DNA from: Paenibacillus sp. RC67
Lineage (GTDB): Bacteria > Bacillota > Bacilli > Paenibacillales > NBRC-103111
Length of the DNA stretch: 64,000 nt
Reading direction: 5' to 3'
Assembly (NCBI RefSeq): GCF_030020805.1
Contig: NZ_CP125098.1
Span: 5,479,501 to 5,543,500, forward strand
Below are positions 18,624 through 28,243 of the stretch, in pieces. The notes under the pieces are model-generated. The model saw only the letters and a list, made by a program, of their open reading frames with translations, had not been told where the DNA came from and ran no database searches. The translations under genes were made by a program, and so were the position numbers. How positions within the stretch are numbered: position 1 is the first letter of the stretch; every line of letters starts with the position of its first letter.

Positions 18624-19520
18624 TTATTCGCCTCTTTCATGTAATTGTGTTAATAAGCTTTTTACGTAGTCCAACGAATCCCCGCTGCTAGTCGCTGCAC
18701 TCTCCGTCATACATTCAGCGGATACACGGCCCTCATAACGACTGTCTCTAAGAAGCGAGAACAAGTGGGTTAAATCCACTCCGCCTTCGACATCCCTAAC
18801 TGGGAAGCTGCGGTCGAACTCGGCATAGTGGACATGTGCGAGAAGCCTATTGTCAATCGCCCGTTTAACGATTTCCGGCGACTCCTGCTCCAAATGCATA
18901 TGATAAGCATCGGCAAGCACTTGAATATGCCCTAAGTTCAATCCCTGAGCTATATCCAGTGCTTCCTCCACTTTATTGATCACATTACTCTCTTTGCTGT
19001 TCAGCGGTTCTATGGCAACAGAAAGCTCATATTGTGCTGCGTATCGGTCACACATGATTAAGAACTCTTTAATCTGATCTAATCCCTGCTCGATTGCAAA
19101 ACCTTCAGGTATGGTTCTAGCTGCGCCACTTCCAAAAATAATCAGCTCTCCGCCAACGTCATGGATTCGTTTCATCGCATGCTTGACATACTGCTCAACC
19201 GCAAGCTGCTGAACATCCGGCCCCGTCAATTTCAACGTAGGGGGAATAAAGCTGTTAAACACAGGAATGGAAATCCCGGCACTTCTCAGCTTATGAAGAA
19301 GCCGTTCAAATTCACCATCCGTCAGTTGGGCCAACGATCCGACTGTCAGCTCCGCATAATCATAGCCTGCTTGAAGCAGTGCGCATACTCCTTCAAAAAG
19401 CACATCAACATGATCCTCCACTGCGTCCACCTGATTCCCGCTCTGTGGCATAAATGAGCCTGAAGTCAAACAGCAGCCAATCGCCGGAAGAGAACTTATT
19501 CGTTCTTTCAGCCCGCTCAT
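18624..19520 (-). CDS. Xylose isomerase-like TIM-barrel sugar epimerase/isomerase
   Basis: A 298-residue member of the AP endonuclease family 2/xylose isomerase-like superfamily. Typical metal ligands are visible in order: Glu in SVAIEPLN near residue 167, Asp/His in LADAYHMHLE near 202, His in AHVHYAEFDR near 231, and Glu in RVSAECM near 267. Such enzymes isomerise or epimerise keto-sugars, and some cleave 3-keto-glycosides by elimination. Its ATG overlaps the stop of the Gfo/Idh gene by four bases (ATGA), and its own end abuts the DUF6807 start, so the three are translationally coupled. The exact reaction is not known. Confidence 0.85.
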   Translation of the reverse strand: MSGLKERISSLPAIGCCLTSGSFMPQSGNQVDAVEDHVDVLFEGVCALLQAGYDYAELTVGSLAQLTDGEFERLLHKLRSAGISIPVFNSFIPPTLKLTGPDVQQLAVEQYVKHAMKRIHDVGGELIIFGSGAARTIPEGFAIEQGLDQIKEFLIMCDRYAAQYELSVAIEPLNSKESNVINKVEEALDIAQGLNLGHIQVLADAYHMHLEQESPEIVKRAIDNRLLAHVHYAEFDRSFPVRDVEGGVDLTHLFSLLRDSRYEGRVSAECMTESAATSSGDSLDYVKSLLTQLHERGE

Positions 19521-20605
19521 ACTCTGTTCAGCTCCTGCACATAGGGCATAAATACTTCTTTGCCCGTTCTTGCGGATTCATAGAGTGCTTGCACAATCTC
19601 AACGGAAGCCCTGCCTTCCTTACCTTCAATCATTGGGGGGCACCCTGCAATGACAGCATTGATCATATCCTGCACTTGGCCCGCGTGACCTGTCTTAGGA
19701 AGTCCTACTGATTCGGAGGTTGGCTTGGCTGTAGCGTTGATACCATAAGATTCCAAAACGCGCGATTCTTCGGAACGCTGTTCATCGTCGTCCGCCATTT
19801 TAAACAGCTCGATCTTGTTGCTCTTGGAATATATGGAGCCTTTCGCTCCATGGATTTGAACGGAAACCTCTAGACCTGGATATGCGCATGTTGTGCCAAT
19901 CAGCGTTCCGATCGCTCCGCTCTCAAAGGTAATGACGGCTACTGCCGTATCCTCTGTTTCGATCGGATGGTTGTACGTTCCCATTTTTGCAAAAATGCTT
20001 CGAACTGGCCCCATAAACCATTGCATCAGATCCACGGTATGAATCGTTTGGTTCATGATCGCTCCACCGCCATCCATTGCCCAAGTGCCCCGCCAGCCCC
20101 CGTTTTTGGCGTAGTATTTGTCGTCGCGATACCATTTTAAATGAAAATTGCTGGTGATCATTTTGCCCATTCGCCCGCTATCGATGGTTTCTTTAATCAG
20201 CTGATTTGCTGGTGCGAGACGGTTTTGGAATACACAGCCCAGAAATCTTCCTTCTTCCGCAGCAACCCGGTTCATCTCATCGATACGTTCAACGCTAATC
20301 TCAAGAGGCTTCTCGGTCAGCACGTGCTTGCCTGCTCTTAATGCCATCACTGTATGCTCTTTATGCCAGCCGCTCGGTGTACAAATGCTAATCGCATCAA
20401 TATCCTCACGCTTTAAAAGCTCTTCATAGCTCGTATATCGGTTTGCCGGATCGATTCCATATTCATCTCCGAGCTTGTTCAATACCGTTTCATTCATATC
20501 GCAAATCGCGACAAACTTACACCCATTTGCTTTTACCGCACTGGCAAGATGACTTTTGCCGACCCCAAGACCGAATACAGCATAACCAATTTCTTTTGAT
20601 GACAT
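19517..20605 (-). CDS. Gfo/Idh/MocA family oxidoreductase
   Basis: NAD(P)-dependent sugar oxidoreductase of 362 residues. The N-terminal Rossmann fold starts YAVFGLGVGKSH, the family Glu-Lys-Pro motif is in KHVLTEKPLEIS near residue 97, and the C-terminal domain has DGGGAIMNQTIHTVDLMQW near 178 with the catalytic-type histidine. Members oxidise ring hydroxyls of sugars or inositol, or open 1,5-anhydro sugars. The ATG at 20605 has GAAGGAGAG upstream. Overlap with the isomerase gene implies they act on the same metabolite, for example oxidation at C3 followed by isomerisation or elimination. Confidence 0.9.
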   Translation of the reverse strand: MSSKEIGYAVFGLGVGKSHLASAVKANGCKFVAICDMNETVLNKLGDEYGIDPANRYTSYEELLKREDIDAISICTPSGWHKEHTVMALRAGKHVLTEKPLEISVERIDEMNRVAAEEGRFLGCVFQNRLAPANQLIKETIDSGRMGKMITSNFHLKWYRDDKYYAKNGGWRGTWAMDGGGAIMNQTIHTVDLMQWFMGPVRSIFAKMGTYNHPIETEDTAVAVITFESGAIGTLIGTTCAYPGLEVSVQIHGAKGSIYSKSNKIELFKMADDDEQRSEESRVLESYGINATAKPTSESVGLPKTGHAGQVQDMINAVIAGCPPMIEGKEGRASVEIVQALYESARTGKEVFMPYVQELNRV

Positions 20606-20658
20606 TGTTTAATCTCTCCTTCACCTAATCTGTTTCGTTCATGTGTATTGAATTGCAT

Positions 20659-20862
20659 TTATTGATCAATCGTCTTCTCGTTAGCTCGAAATAGCTTGGT
20701 TACCGCCAAACGGAGGACGATCGGTACGATGCAAAATCCGATTAACAGAGTCCCGCCAAAACCGGCGTTTCCATAAACCGAAGAGAAGAATAGTCCTGCC
20801 GCGATCCATATGACTAAAAGAAGGACGAACAACCCACTCAGCAGCATTATTTTCTTGGCCAT
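20659..20862 (-). CDS. Small two-helix membrane protein, unknown
   Basis: A 67-residue protein with two hydrophobic segments (about 5-28 and 36-54) and a charged C-terminus. Its ATG at 20862 has GAGGAAG at good spacing, and it sits tightly between SBP3 and the oxidoreductase gene, which supports a real gene. No family was recognised. It is much too short to be an ABC permease. It could be an accessory to transport or simply a small membrane protein carried with the operon. Confidence 0.6.
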   Translation of the reverse strand: MAKKIMLLSGLFVLLLVIWIAAGLFFSSVYGNAGFGGTLLIGFCIVPIVLRLAVTKLFRANEKTIDQ

Positions 20863-20882
20863 GCCGCTTCCTCCTCAACCTG

Positions 20883-22202
20883 TTATTTCTTTGCCGCTTC
20901 TATCGCTTTATCCGCTTCTTCTTTTGCTTTACGCAAAGCCGTGTTCACGTCGATTTTATTTAGTGCCAGATCCGGAAGTTTATCCGTAAGCGCTTTCTCT
21001 ACATTCTTGTCATATTCCGTTTTCACGGAAATCGGCGCTGACTTGTTAAAATAGGCTGCCTCAAGATTTTTATTCTTATTGGGACTGCTCTCCCCGAACG
21101 CTTTACGGATCTCGGGGTTCGTCAGTACCGTCATGCTTCCTCTCTTGGACAATTCAAGCTGGTATTCATCGGAAACCAGATAGTTCAATACCTCGAAAGC
21201 CTGATCCTTATTTTGAGAGAAGGACGGAATAGCCCAGTAGACCGGATATTGTTGGCTTCCCACTCCCGGCTGATCCTTATAGGTAGGATACGCTGCCAAG
21301 TCCCAATCGAATGGAAGCGGCTCCAGACTTACGACCTGCCAATCCGAGAATACACCAAAGATGGCCAAATCTTGTGTCTTCAACCACTCGCTGGAGTAAG
21401 GCAGCTTGTTTCCCAGATCCTCCATTTTGGATTGATACAAGGAATCTCCGGCAGGAGCAAGAATCGGCTGTAGCAGCTGCTTCCATTTTTCGTTGTCGTA
21501 AGTCGATTTACCCGTCTTCGGATCGACAAAAGGGATCGAATAGTTGTTCATTCTTGTGCTATGGCTTGGCGAAATCGCCAAGCCTACATACTTCTTCCCT
21601 CCATCTGTGCGGTTAAGTCTGTTCGCAACCTCGTACAGCTCATCCCAGCTCATTCCATCCTTCAGATAAGGAACCCCGAATTTATTAAATATATCTTTGT
21701 TGTAATAAAGTGACAGCGAATTCGTCGTTACTGGTAAACCCCATATTTGTCCATTGCCATTTTGCTTTAAGGCTTCGATAAGTGTGGGATCAAAACGATT
21801 AAGATCCAACTTACTCTTCTTAATTCGATCCGTTAAATCAAGAGTCGCTTTATTTCTAGGCAAAGTCGAAAAAAAGGTGCCAATGGATTCGTAATATAGA
21901 TCTATATTAATCCCAGCCGTAATCAAGGTTTCCAAGTTGGCAGCGCCAGCTCCATCTTTGGGACTCAAATATTTAAGGGTCACATGAGGAAATTTTTTCT
22001 TAATGTAGCTGCCGAAATTTTTCTCAAATTCATCGTTGTTAGTCCCGCCGGCCGAATAGATCGTAAGTTCTACTGGCTGGCTGATTGGAGCTGTTGTATT
22101 CTTGTTTGTCTGTTCATTTTCCACTGCCTCTTTGGCACAGCCTGCGGCTATGGAAGCCGTTAACAGGAAGGCGGTCATTAACGAAATATGTTTGGCGAGC
22201 AA
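20883..22202 (-). CDS. Family 1 extracellular solute-binding lipoprotein (SBP3)
   Basis: Third binding protein of locus A, 439 residues. The lipobox is AAGC (Cys22). Homology to SBP1, SBP2 and SBP4 is visible in YYNKDIFNKFGVPYLKDGMSW near residue 165, in QYPVYWAIPSFS near 315 and in the AYFNKSAPI segment near 385. The start is TTG 22202, with AAAGGGG eight bases upstream. It is the first transporter-type gene behind the GH65-like gene. As with the other orphan SBPs no permease is adjacent. Confidence 0.9.
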   Translation of the reverse strand: MLAKHISLMTAFLLTASIAAGCAKEAVENEQTNKNTTAPISQPVELTIYSAGGTNNDEFEKNFGSYIKKKFPHVTLKYLSPKDGAGAANLETLITAGINIDLYYESIGTFFSTLPRNKATLDLTDRIKKSKLDLNRFDPTLIEALKQNGNGQIWGLPVTTNSLSLYYNKDIFNKFGVPYLKDGMSWDELYEVANRLNRTDGGKKYVGLAISPSHSTRMNNYSIPFVDPKTGKSTYDNEKWKQLLQPILAPAGDSLYQSKMEDLGNKLPYSSEWLKTQDLAIFGVFSDWQVVSLEPLPFDWDLAAYPTYKDQPGVGSQQYPVYWAIPSFSQNKDQAFEVLNYLVSDEYQLELSKRGSMTVLTNPEIRKAFGESSPNKNKNLEAAYFNKSAPISVKTEYDKNVEKALTDKLPDLALNKIDVNTALRKAKEEADKAIEAAKK

Positions 22203-22284
22203 TAGGATAACCCCTTTCCTTGATGCAAACCTTGTACCTCATGCACCTAGATCATCAGTAATCGTTGCTGACTTTGGGCTTAGC

Positions 22285-24348
22285 CTACATCCATGGATGC
22301 AGCCCTTCCCAGCGAACAGTCCAGCTTCCATCCGAAGGGAAGCCCGGGGCATGGCGATCAGGCCCTCCCTGCCAGCCGCAAGCCATCATGGCTACAGCAG
22401 TCAATAGACCGCCGTTGCCAGGTAAATAAGCATACAATCCAGGGCGCTGGTAGTTATGTCCGTTCGGCAAATAAGTGTTTTTCGTAACCTCCTTCAACAG
22501 CAGGTCAACAGCCCATTCTCCTTCACCTAGCCGCGCTGCGGTCATCGCTGCCATCGGATAATCCCATCCCCACGTGCGTTCCCAGCACCAGCTGTCCATC
22601 ACCCGCTGAAGTGTATTTCGCATGATGCTCGGATCCACCATCTTACCTGGCAGCATTCCAAGAGCACCGAGCATGGACGGATGGTCAATATTGGCTTCCG
22701 TGTAGGTGTTAGGACAGTTTTCATGAGCAAGGTAAACACCTTCAGCATGGGGAAGCTCGGATAGCCGTTCACTAACCTCCAACCATTTCGGATTCACCGG
22801 CTTACCCAGCCTTCGTAGCCAATTCATAGCGACTTCCAAACCATGACGCCAATATTCCAGCTCATAAGTCGGGTTCCACGTATTCTCGGCTTTATGATTC
22901 TCTTGTGCGGGAATGACAGGCGGGCCGAGCACATAACGATTTCGTCCTTCATCCCATTCGGCGAACGAAGCCATGAATTCAGCCGATTCCAACACCACAT
23001 CTTCGTATCGCGCTAATGTCTCTGATGTAGGCTCCGCCAAGTAGCACAACTCTGCCATGACGATAGGATGCGGCTGCTGCCAAATGAGTAAAGGCGCAAT
23101 GACTGACGGACTTTGTGCTCCTTCAGCTGCAACCATTTTGGGCCAGCGGGCCCCCTGGTATCCTTGAGATTGAGCCAAATCACGCGCTACTGGAAGTATT
23201 TCTTTGTACCAGCCCATGCTGCGTTCAAGCATTTGCGCTCTGCCCCACAGTGGAAAATGAAACGCATGCCACCAATGCATCTCCAGATGAAGCTTTCCAA
23301 ACCAGCTGTTATACAATAATCCCGTTTCCTGAGGAGGAACAGATCCTGCACTATGGATCGCCGTGTTGAACTGAGATAGCACGATGCGCCTCTCCAGCTC
23401 CAACGCACGAGAATCGGTACTCTCTGCAAGCTCAATCGCGCCTCCTTCTAGCCAGAACCTTTCCCAATGATCGCGGCTTGCATGAATCATCTCTTGTGCT
23501 GTTGCAAGCGTTCTCACTTTAGACAGTGGTGAAAATTGCGCTGTGAATTCCAATCTTTCCGACAAACCGCTTCCATGCAGTATAAATTCATGCACACCTG
23601 TCTGCTCCAAATCGCCCTGCGACCAGCTTAATGCTACGGTGTAGCCATCATCATCCATGGTGCGTTCAATCAGTGCACTCGAAGGCAACTGTTTGAGCCA
23701 TTTTGTTACGTGACTGTCTGTCTCTCCCCAATTCATGTCTATCGATCGATCCCAACTGCGTGAAGTCATGCCTGGAGCCGGGAAACGAATCTGAATGTTC
23801 ATTCGCCCTTCCGTTAAGAGCGGACTTTCAACAGTGACTCCAAAGCTGTCCTGCTCTGGGTGGCAGAAGGTGTGCACAACTACAGGTTGATCCTCAACAC
23901 AAAAACGGCTGATTAATATCCCGCTCCAAAGTTCAAGAGATTGCTCTATATGGGTAATCGCATCGTACGTCAACAGCTCACCGGATGCAGATTTAAAGGT
24001 AAAGCCAAATTGGCCGAGCTGAAGTCTATGTGGATTCTGTCTGAGCCAGTGGTAAGCCTCTTCCTTGTCTTCCGCACGGATTGGGTAACCCCCCAGCTGA
24101 CGTTCCTCATCACGATACTGCAACCGTACATCGTCCAGGCTCCATACATTTCTTCCTCCTGAGCTATGCCACGCCCATTGAGTCTGTGTGCCTAACGGAA
24201 TCGTGTATTGATCCGGAAAAGTCTGCAGCCCTGTAACATCTGCTGTAAAAGCAAATTCTCCGTTCCCTACGGAGAGCGGAGACAAAGAAATGATTTCTCT
24301 AATAACCGGATTATGCCGGGTAACCAATGCCTTTCTGTTAATCTTCAC
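22285..24348 (-). CDS. GH65-like (alpha/alpha)6-barrel glycoside hydrolase or phosphorylase
   Basis: A 687-residue protein without signal peptide, first gene of locus A. The N-terminal part is beta-rich, with SVGNGEFAFTADVTGLQTF near residue 25. From about residue 290 it is helical, with YNSWFGKLHLEMHWWHAFHF near 345 and acidic residues in the WERTWGWDYPM segment near 602. This resembles GH65-like and related (alpha/alpha)6 glycosidases and phosphorylases. I used GTG 24348, which follows AAAAGGGGG, instead of an ATG-like start 108 bases upstream that would run through the divergent promoter region. The family is inferred from fold-like pattern, not from a search; the substrate is unknown. Confidence 0.65.
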   Translation of the reverse strand: MKINRKALVTRHNPVIREIISLSPLSVGNGEFAFTADVTGLQTFPDQYTIPLGTQTQWAWHSSGGRNVWSLDDVRLQYRDEERQLGGYPIRAEDKEEAYHWLRQNPHRLQLGQFGFTFKSASGELLTYDAITHIEQSLELWSGILISRFCVEDQPVVVHTFCHPEQDSFGVTVESPLLTEGRMNIQIRFPAPGMTSRSWDRSIDMNWGETDSHVTKWLKQLPSSALIERTMDDDGYTVALSWSQGDLEQTGVHEFILHGSGLSERLEFTAQFSPLSKVRTLATAQEMIHASRDHWERFWLEGGAIELAESTDSRALELERRIVLSQFNTAIHSAGSVPPQETGLLYNSWFGKLHLEMHWWHAFHFPLWGRAQMLERSMGWYKEILPVARDLAQSQGYQGARWPKMVAAEGAQSPSVIAPLLIWQQPHPIVMAELCYLAEPTSETLARYEDVVLESAEFMASFAEWDEGRNRYVLGPPVIPAQENHKAENTWNPTYELEYWRHGLEVAMNWLRRLGKPVNPKWLEVSERLSELPHAEGVYLAHENCPNTYTEANIDHPSMLGALGMLPGKMVDPSIMRNTLQRVMDSWCWERTWGWDYPMAAMTAARLGEGEWAVDLLLKEVTKNTYLPNGHNYQRPGLYAYLPGNGGLLTAVAMMACGWQGGPDRHAPGFPSDGSWTVRWEGLHPWM

Positions 24349-24495
24349 ACGGATGCGCCCCCTTTTAAAGAAAAAAGAATCTTCTAAAATCATATACCAG
24401 TCTGATAACCTGACATATGGGGGGGTTACACGAAATTTATAGGGGTCACAACTCATTTTTGATATAAAACCATCTAAATGAACTTGGATTATGGG

Positions 24496-24525
24496 TTGAT
24501 TACATCATGAACTGAAGCTTATAAT
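24496..24525 (+). promoter_or_regulatory. Promoter of the AraC-family regulator
   Basis: TTGATT (24496-24501), 18-nt spacer, TATAAT (24520-24525), about 37 nt before the ATG. The 24349-24562 gap is divergent and should also hold the locus A promoter and AraC binding sites; no clear direct repeats were resolved by eye. Confidence 0.65.
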
Positions 24526-24562
24526 CAACTTGAGGATTGTAAAATGTTACCGGGGGTGGATT

Positions 24563-25510
24563 ATGAATCCAATGACTTCAGAGGTATTCAGAGCGGAAGA
24601 GCGATTTCGTCCGGGTATGAATATTTTCGTCAATCGAGCATTTGAAGCGTTCAGTATCCCTCAGCATACGCATGACGCCATTGAAATCAGCTATGTTACC
24701 GAAGGGATAGGGTACCAATTCATTAATAATACCGTAGTCCCGGTCAAACGCGGAGACATTTACCTGCTGCCCATGGGTACTTCTCATGTGTATCGGCCTC
24801 CTTCACCGGATAAAGTCAGAACTTTGTCCATTCTTAACTGTGTGTTTCGACCTGAACTGCTCCAGGGGGCACCTTTCCCCCCAGTAGGCTCCGAACTGCA
24901 TAACTCGTTATTTCACGCCGAAAATATGAGGTGCCCCTGGTTTCATCACTATGATAAAGACAGTAAATACGGTGAGCTATTTCACAATCTTCTGTCAGAA
25001 TATCGCTTGAAGCTTCCTGGCTACGAAGTTATAGTACAATCTCTACTAACGCAAATTCTAGCCATGCTCCATAGGGACACATTGTCTCAAACTGCACCCG
25101 AGTCCATGAATCTGAAGGTTCAGGATGCGCTGCAATTTATTAAGCTGCATTTTCATGATGATATTAATTTGAAGCAGGTTGCCGAGCATGCTTTTTTGAG
25201 TGTCAGTCATTTGCAGAGACTCATTAAACAAGCGACAGGTACTTCCTTCACTTCCTATGTTCAGCATTTAAGAGTTCAAAAGTGCTGCGAGCTGCTGAAA
25301 ACCACTTCAATGACTGTACAGCAAATCGCGGGCGCCGTCGGTTATCATGACATGAAGTTTTTCCATACGCTGTTCCGTCAAAGAGCGGGAATGACTCCAC
25401 AAGAATATCGTAAAAATGATTACGTTCTTCCTAATCTCGTCGATAAATGTTTTCCGGGTCTAATTGAAAACGCAAACATATTGAGTCTGCCTACTAGTCA
25501 TTTCAGATAA
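24563..25510 (+). CDS. AraC-family transcriptional regulator of locus A
   Basis: One-component regulator of 315 residues. The N-terminal half is a cupin-type sugar-sensing domain (FSIPQHTHDAIEISYVTEG near residue 32, then KRGDIYLLPMGTSHVY). The C-terminal about 100 residues hold the two AraC helix-turn-helix motifs: NLKQVAEHAFLSVSHLQRLI and TVQQIAGAVGYHDMKFFHTLF, followed by the conserved GMTPQEYRK. The ATG 24563 is preceded by GGGGGTGG. It is transcribed divergently from the nine-gene locus A and is its most likely local activator; the inducer would be a sugar released by the locus enzymes. Confidence 0.92.
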   Translation: MNPMTSEVFRAEERFRPGMNIFVNRAFEAFSIPQHTHDAIEISYVTEGIGYQFINNTVVPVKRGDIYLLPMGTSHVYRPPSPDKVRTLSILNCVFRPELLQGAPFPPVGSELHNSLFHAENMRCPWFHHYDKDSKYGELFHNLLSEYRLKLPGYEVIVQSLLTQILAMLHRDTLSQTAPESMNLKVQDALQFIKLHFHDDINLKQVAEHAFLSVSHLQRLIKQATGTSFTSYVQHLRVQKCCELLKTTSMTVQQIAGAVGYHDMKFFHTLFRQRAGMTPQEYRKNDYVLPNLVDKCFPGLIENANILSLPTSHFR

Positions 25511-25531
25511 AGGGGTTTAGCTCCATTACAA

Positions 25532-25575
25532 AAAAACATGGTATGTCGAGCAGCTGCTCGCATACCATGCTTTTC
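25532..25575. terminator. Strong bidirectional terminator between araC-type gene and tcdA
   Basis: ACATGGTATG(t)CGAGCAGCTGCTCG(c)ATACCATGC, a stem of about 19 bp, flanked by A7 on the left and T4 on the right. It can end both the regulator transcript and the converging hisS-aspS-tcdA transcript. Confidence 0.9.
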
Positions 25576-25589
25576 GCGTGTAGAGAGGA

Positions 25590-26345
25590 CTAGTCTTTGG
25601 CATTGCCCTTCGCCAATAAATCTTGTACGACGACACTGACCGCAATAAGACCGGCAACCGGAGGAACGAACGCATTGCTCGCCGGAGGCTGCTGTGCCTT
25701 ACGGATTTCTGGCGCGTTTTCAGGAACGATGCGTTGAGTAACGTCTTCCCGTGGCTTGATCGGCTCTTCTGTGGAGAACACGACCTTAACGCCTTTTTTA
25801 ATGCCGTCTTTCCGCAGCTTGTGACGGATGACTCTAGCTAAAGGATCCATCGACGTTTTGGAAATGTCGGCCACCTGAAACTTTGTCGGGTCCATTTTAT
25901 TAGCGGCGCCCATACTCGAAATGATCGGTATTTTGCGCTGCAAGCATTGCTTGATCAAATGAATCTTGTAACTGATCGTATCCGAGGCATCGATAACATA
26001 ATCGAGAGGATACTCAAACAGCTGTTCATACGTTTCTTCCGTATAGAACATCCTCAAGGACACGACATCGCATTCCGGATTGATCTGAAGGATGCGGTCT
26101 CTCATCAAATCGGACTTGGGCTGACCCACTGTTGATAATAGCGCATGAACCTGCCGATTAATATTCGTAATATCGACAACGTCTTTATCGATCAGGATGA
26201 GTTTGCCTACGCCTGTGCGTGCCAGTGCTTCAGCCGCAATGGAGCCGACGCCGCCGATGCCGAGGACGGCTACGCAGCTGTTGCGCATAATGTCAAGCCC
26301 TTCCGGGCCGATGGCAAGCTCTGTTCTAGAAAACTGGTGCAGCAT
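25590..26345 (-). CDS. tcdA: tRNA threonylcarbamoyladenosine dehydratase TcdA (YrvM)
   Basis: E1/ThiF-like ATP-dependent enzyme of 251 residues that cyclises t6A at tRNA position 37 to ct6A. The nucleotide-binding loop is VLGIGGVGSIAAEAL near residue 27, followed by LILIDKDVVDITNINRQ near 50 and GQPKSDLM near 74. The family-typical VFSTEEPIKP and PPVAGLIAVSVVVQDL segments are in the C-terminal half. ATG 26345 has GGAGG nine bases upstream; an upstream in-frame start is less likely. Third gene of the T-box-controlled hisS-aspS-tcdA unit, as in Bacillus. Confidence 0.92.
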   Translation of the reverse strand: MLHQFSRTELAIGPEGLDIMRNSCVAVLGIGGVGSIAAEALARTGVGKLILIDKDVVDITNINRQVHALLSTVGQPKSDLMRDRILQINPECDVVSLRMFYTEETYEQLFEYPLDYVIDASDTISYKIHLIKQCLQRKIPIISSMGAANKMDPTKFQVADISKTSMDPLARVIRHKLRKDGIKKGVKVVFSTEEPIKPREDVTQRIVPENAPEIRKAQQPPASNAFVPPVAGLIAVSVVVQDLLAKGNAKD

Positions 26346-26387
26346 AAGGGCCGCCCTCCTTATATAGTACATGATCATGAACACGCG

Positions 26388-26425
26388 AAGAGCCGGACAT
26401 GCCCGGCATCTTCTCTGTGTATCTA
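26388..26425 (-). other. Intercistronic hairpin between aspS and tcdA
   Basis: Minus strand GAAGA(t)GCCGG...CCGGC(t)CTTC, extended by flanking ACAC/GTGT. There is no T tract, so it is not a standard terminator; it could be an mRNA processing or stability element. Confidence 0.5.
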
Positions 26426-26426
26426 T

Positions 26427-28205
26427 TTACTTGGAAGCTGGCTGCTTCAATGCCACACGGATGGACAATTGCTCCAGCTGTTTGTCATCTACCGTTCCCG
26501 GTGCATCGGTCAACAGGTCCGTTGCGCTAGCAGTTTTCGGGAATGCAATCGTTTCACGAAGGTTCGTACGGCCTGCGATCAGCATTACCAGACGGTCGAA
26601 ACCAAAAGCAATACCGCCATGTGGAGGCGTACCATATTCGAACGCTTCAAGCAAGAAGCCGAACTTCTCTTGAGCTTCTTCTTTGGAGAAGCCGAGTGCT
26701 TGGAACATTTGCTCTTGAACTTCGCGTTTGTAAATCCGCATGGAGCCGCCGCCTACTTCATAACCGTTCAGTACAAGGTCATAAGCTTGAGCGCGGATTT
26801 GGCCCGGATCGGTGTTGAAATAATGCACATCTTCTTCCTTCGGACGTGTGAACGGATGGTGTTCTGCTACATAGCGTTTAGCCTCGTCATCATAGCTCAG
26901 AAGCGGGAAGTCAACAACCCATGCGAACTTGAACTTGCTCTCGTCGATCAATCCAAGATCGCGTCCGATTTTCAAACGAAGGTTACCCAACACATCGGCA
27001 ACCACTTTTTTCGTGTCTGCAGAGAACAGCAGCAAGTCGCCTTCTTCGGCTCCGAGACGCTCTTTCAATGCAGCAAGCTCCTCTTCAGAGAAGAACTTCA
27101 CGATCGGTCCTTTCATTTCTCCGTCTTTCAGTACAACCCAAGCCAAGCCTTTCGCTCCGTAACGGGATGCGAACGTACCCAGATCGTCGATTTCCTTACG
27201 ACTCCAGCTGCCGCAGCCTTTAGCGTTCAATGCTTTCACTTGGCCGCCTTTTTCTACAACGGATGCGAATACTTTCACACCGGAAGTAGACACGATATCC
27301 GATACGTCCTGAAGCTCCAGACCGAAACGAAGATCCGGCTTGTCAGAACCGTATTTGCCCATTGCATCCGCATAGCTGATGCGTTGGAACGGACGCTCAA
27401 TCTCCACGTTAGCCGTTTGGCTCATTAAGCGTACAACCAGTTCTTCCATCATAGTGAGCAATTGATCCTGCGACAAGAAGGAAGTCTCGATGTCCACTTG
27501 CGTAAATTCCGGTTGACGGTCTGCACGAAGGTCTTCGTCACGGAAGCAGCGAGCGATTTGGTAGTAACGTTCCAAGCCGCTGACCATCAATAATTGTTTG
27601 AAAATTTGCGGCGATTGCGGCAAAGCGAAAAATTCGCCTGGATGCACACGACTCGGTACCAGATAATCGCGCGCGCCTTCCGGTGTGCTCTTAGTCAAAA
27701 TAGGTGTTTCTACTTCCAGGAAGCCGGTATCGTCCAAGAAATCACGGAACACTTTGGCTGCTTTGGAGCGAAGCATTAAGGTACGCTGCATTTCCGGACG
27801 ACGCAAATCCAGGTAACGGTATTTCAAACGCAAGGATTCGTCGATTTCGATTCCGTCTTCGATAAAGAACGGAGGGTTTTTAGCAGGGTTCATAATTTCA
27901 ATTTCAGTCACTTGAATTTCGATCTCACCTGTTGCCAGGTTTGCGTTCACCGTTGCGGCGTCGCGTTCTACGACTTTACCAGTAACGGCAAGAACGAACT
28001 CATTACGGGCACGATCTGCAATATTCAGTGCCTCACCCGAGAAGTCCGGGTTAAATACGATTTGCACAAGACCGCTGCGGTCACGCAAGTCGATAAACAA
28101 TACGCCCCCAAGGTCACGTCTACGCTGCACCCAGCCGTTTAATACGACGGTTTCTCCGACGTTTGCTTTCGTTAAAGATCCACAATGGTGTGTTTTCAAC
28201 ATCAT
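26427..28205 (-). CDS. aspS: Aspartyl-tRNA synthetase
   Basis: Class IIb aminoacyl-tRNA synthetase of 592 residues, normal bacterial length. The N-terminal OB-fold anticodon domain includes [21 protein letters not shown]. The catalytic core follows, with motif 1 [20 protein letters not shown] near residue 145, motif 2 [19 protein letters not shown] near 215, the bacterial GAD insertion (about 290-420), and motif 3 [16 protein letters not shown] near 545. Two adjacent ATGs (28205 and 28202) are possible starts. It is 38 nt downstream of hisS and shares its T-box leader. Confidence 0.97.
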   Translation of the reverse strand: MMLKTHHCGSLTKANVGETVVLNGWVQRRRDLGGVLFIDLRDRSGLVQIVFNPDFSGEALNIADRARNEFVLAVTGKVVERDAATVNANLATGEIEIQVTEIEIMNPAKNPPFFIEDGIEIDESLRLKYRYLDLRRPEMQRTLMLRSKAAKVFRDFLDDTGFLEVETPILTKSTPEGARDYLVPSRVHPGEFFALPQSPQIFKQLLMVSGLERYYQIARCFRDEDLRADRQPEFTQVDIETSFLSQDQLLTMMEELVVRLMSQTANVEIERPFQRISYADAMGKYGSDKPDLRFGLELQDVSDIVSTSGVKVFASVVEKGGQVKALNAKGCGSWSRKEIDDLGTFASRYGAKGLAWVVLKDGEMKGPIVKFFSEEELAALKERLGAEEGDLLLFSADTKKVVADVLGNLRLKIGRDLGLIDESKFKFAWVVDFPLLSYDDEAKRYVAEHHPFTRPKEEDVHYFNTDPGQIRAQAYDLVLNGYEVGGGSMRIYKREVQEQMFQALGFSKEEAQEKFGFLLEAFEYGTPPHGGIAFGFDRLVMLIAGRTNLRETIAFPKTASATDLLTDAPGTVDDKQLEQLSIRVALKQPASK

Positions 28206-28243
28206 GATTCATCTACCTCCATATATGAGTATTAATTAGTTGA

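Noticed and set aside
26145-27428. A long plus-strand frame across tcdA/aspS.
   Set aside because: Antisense shadow of well-conserved synthetase and TcdA genes; no support as a gene.
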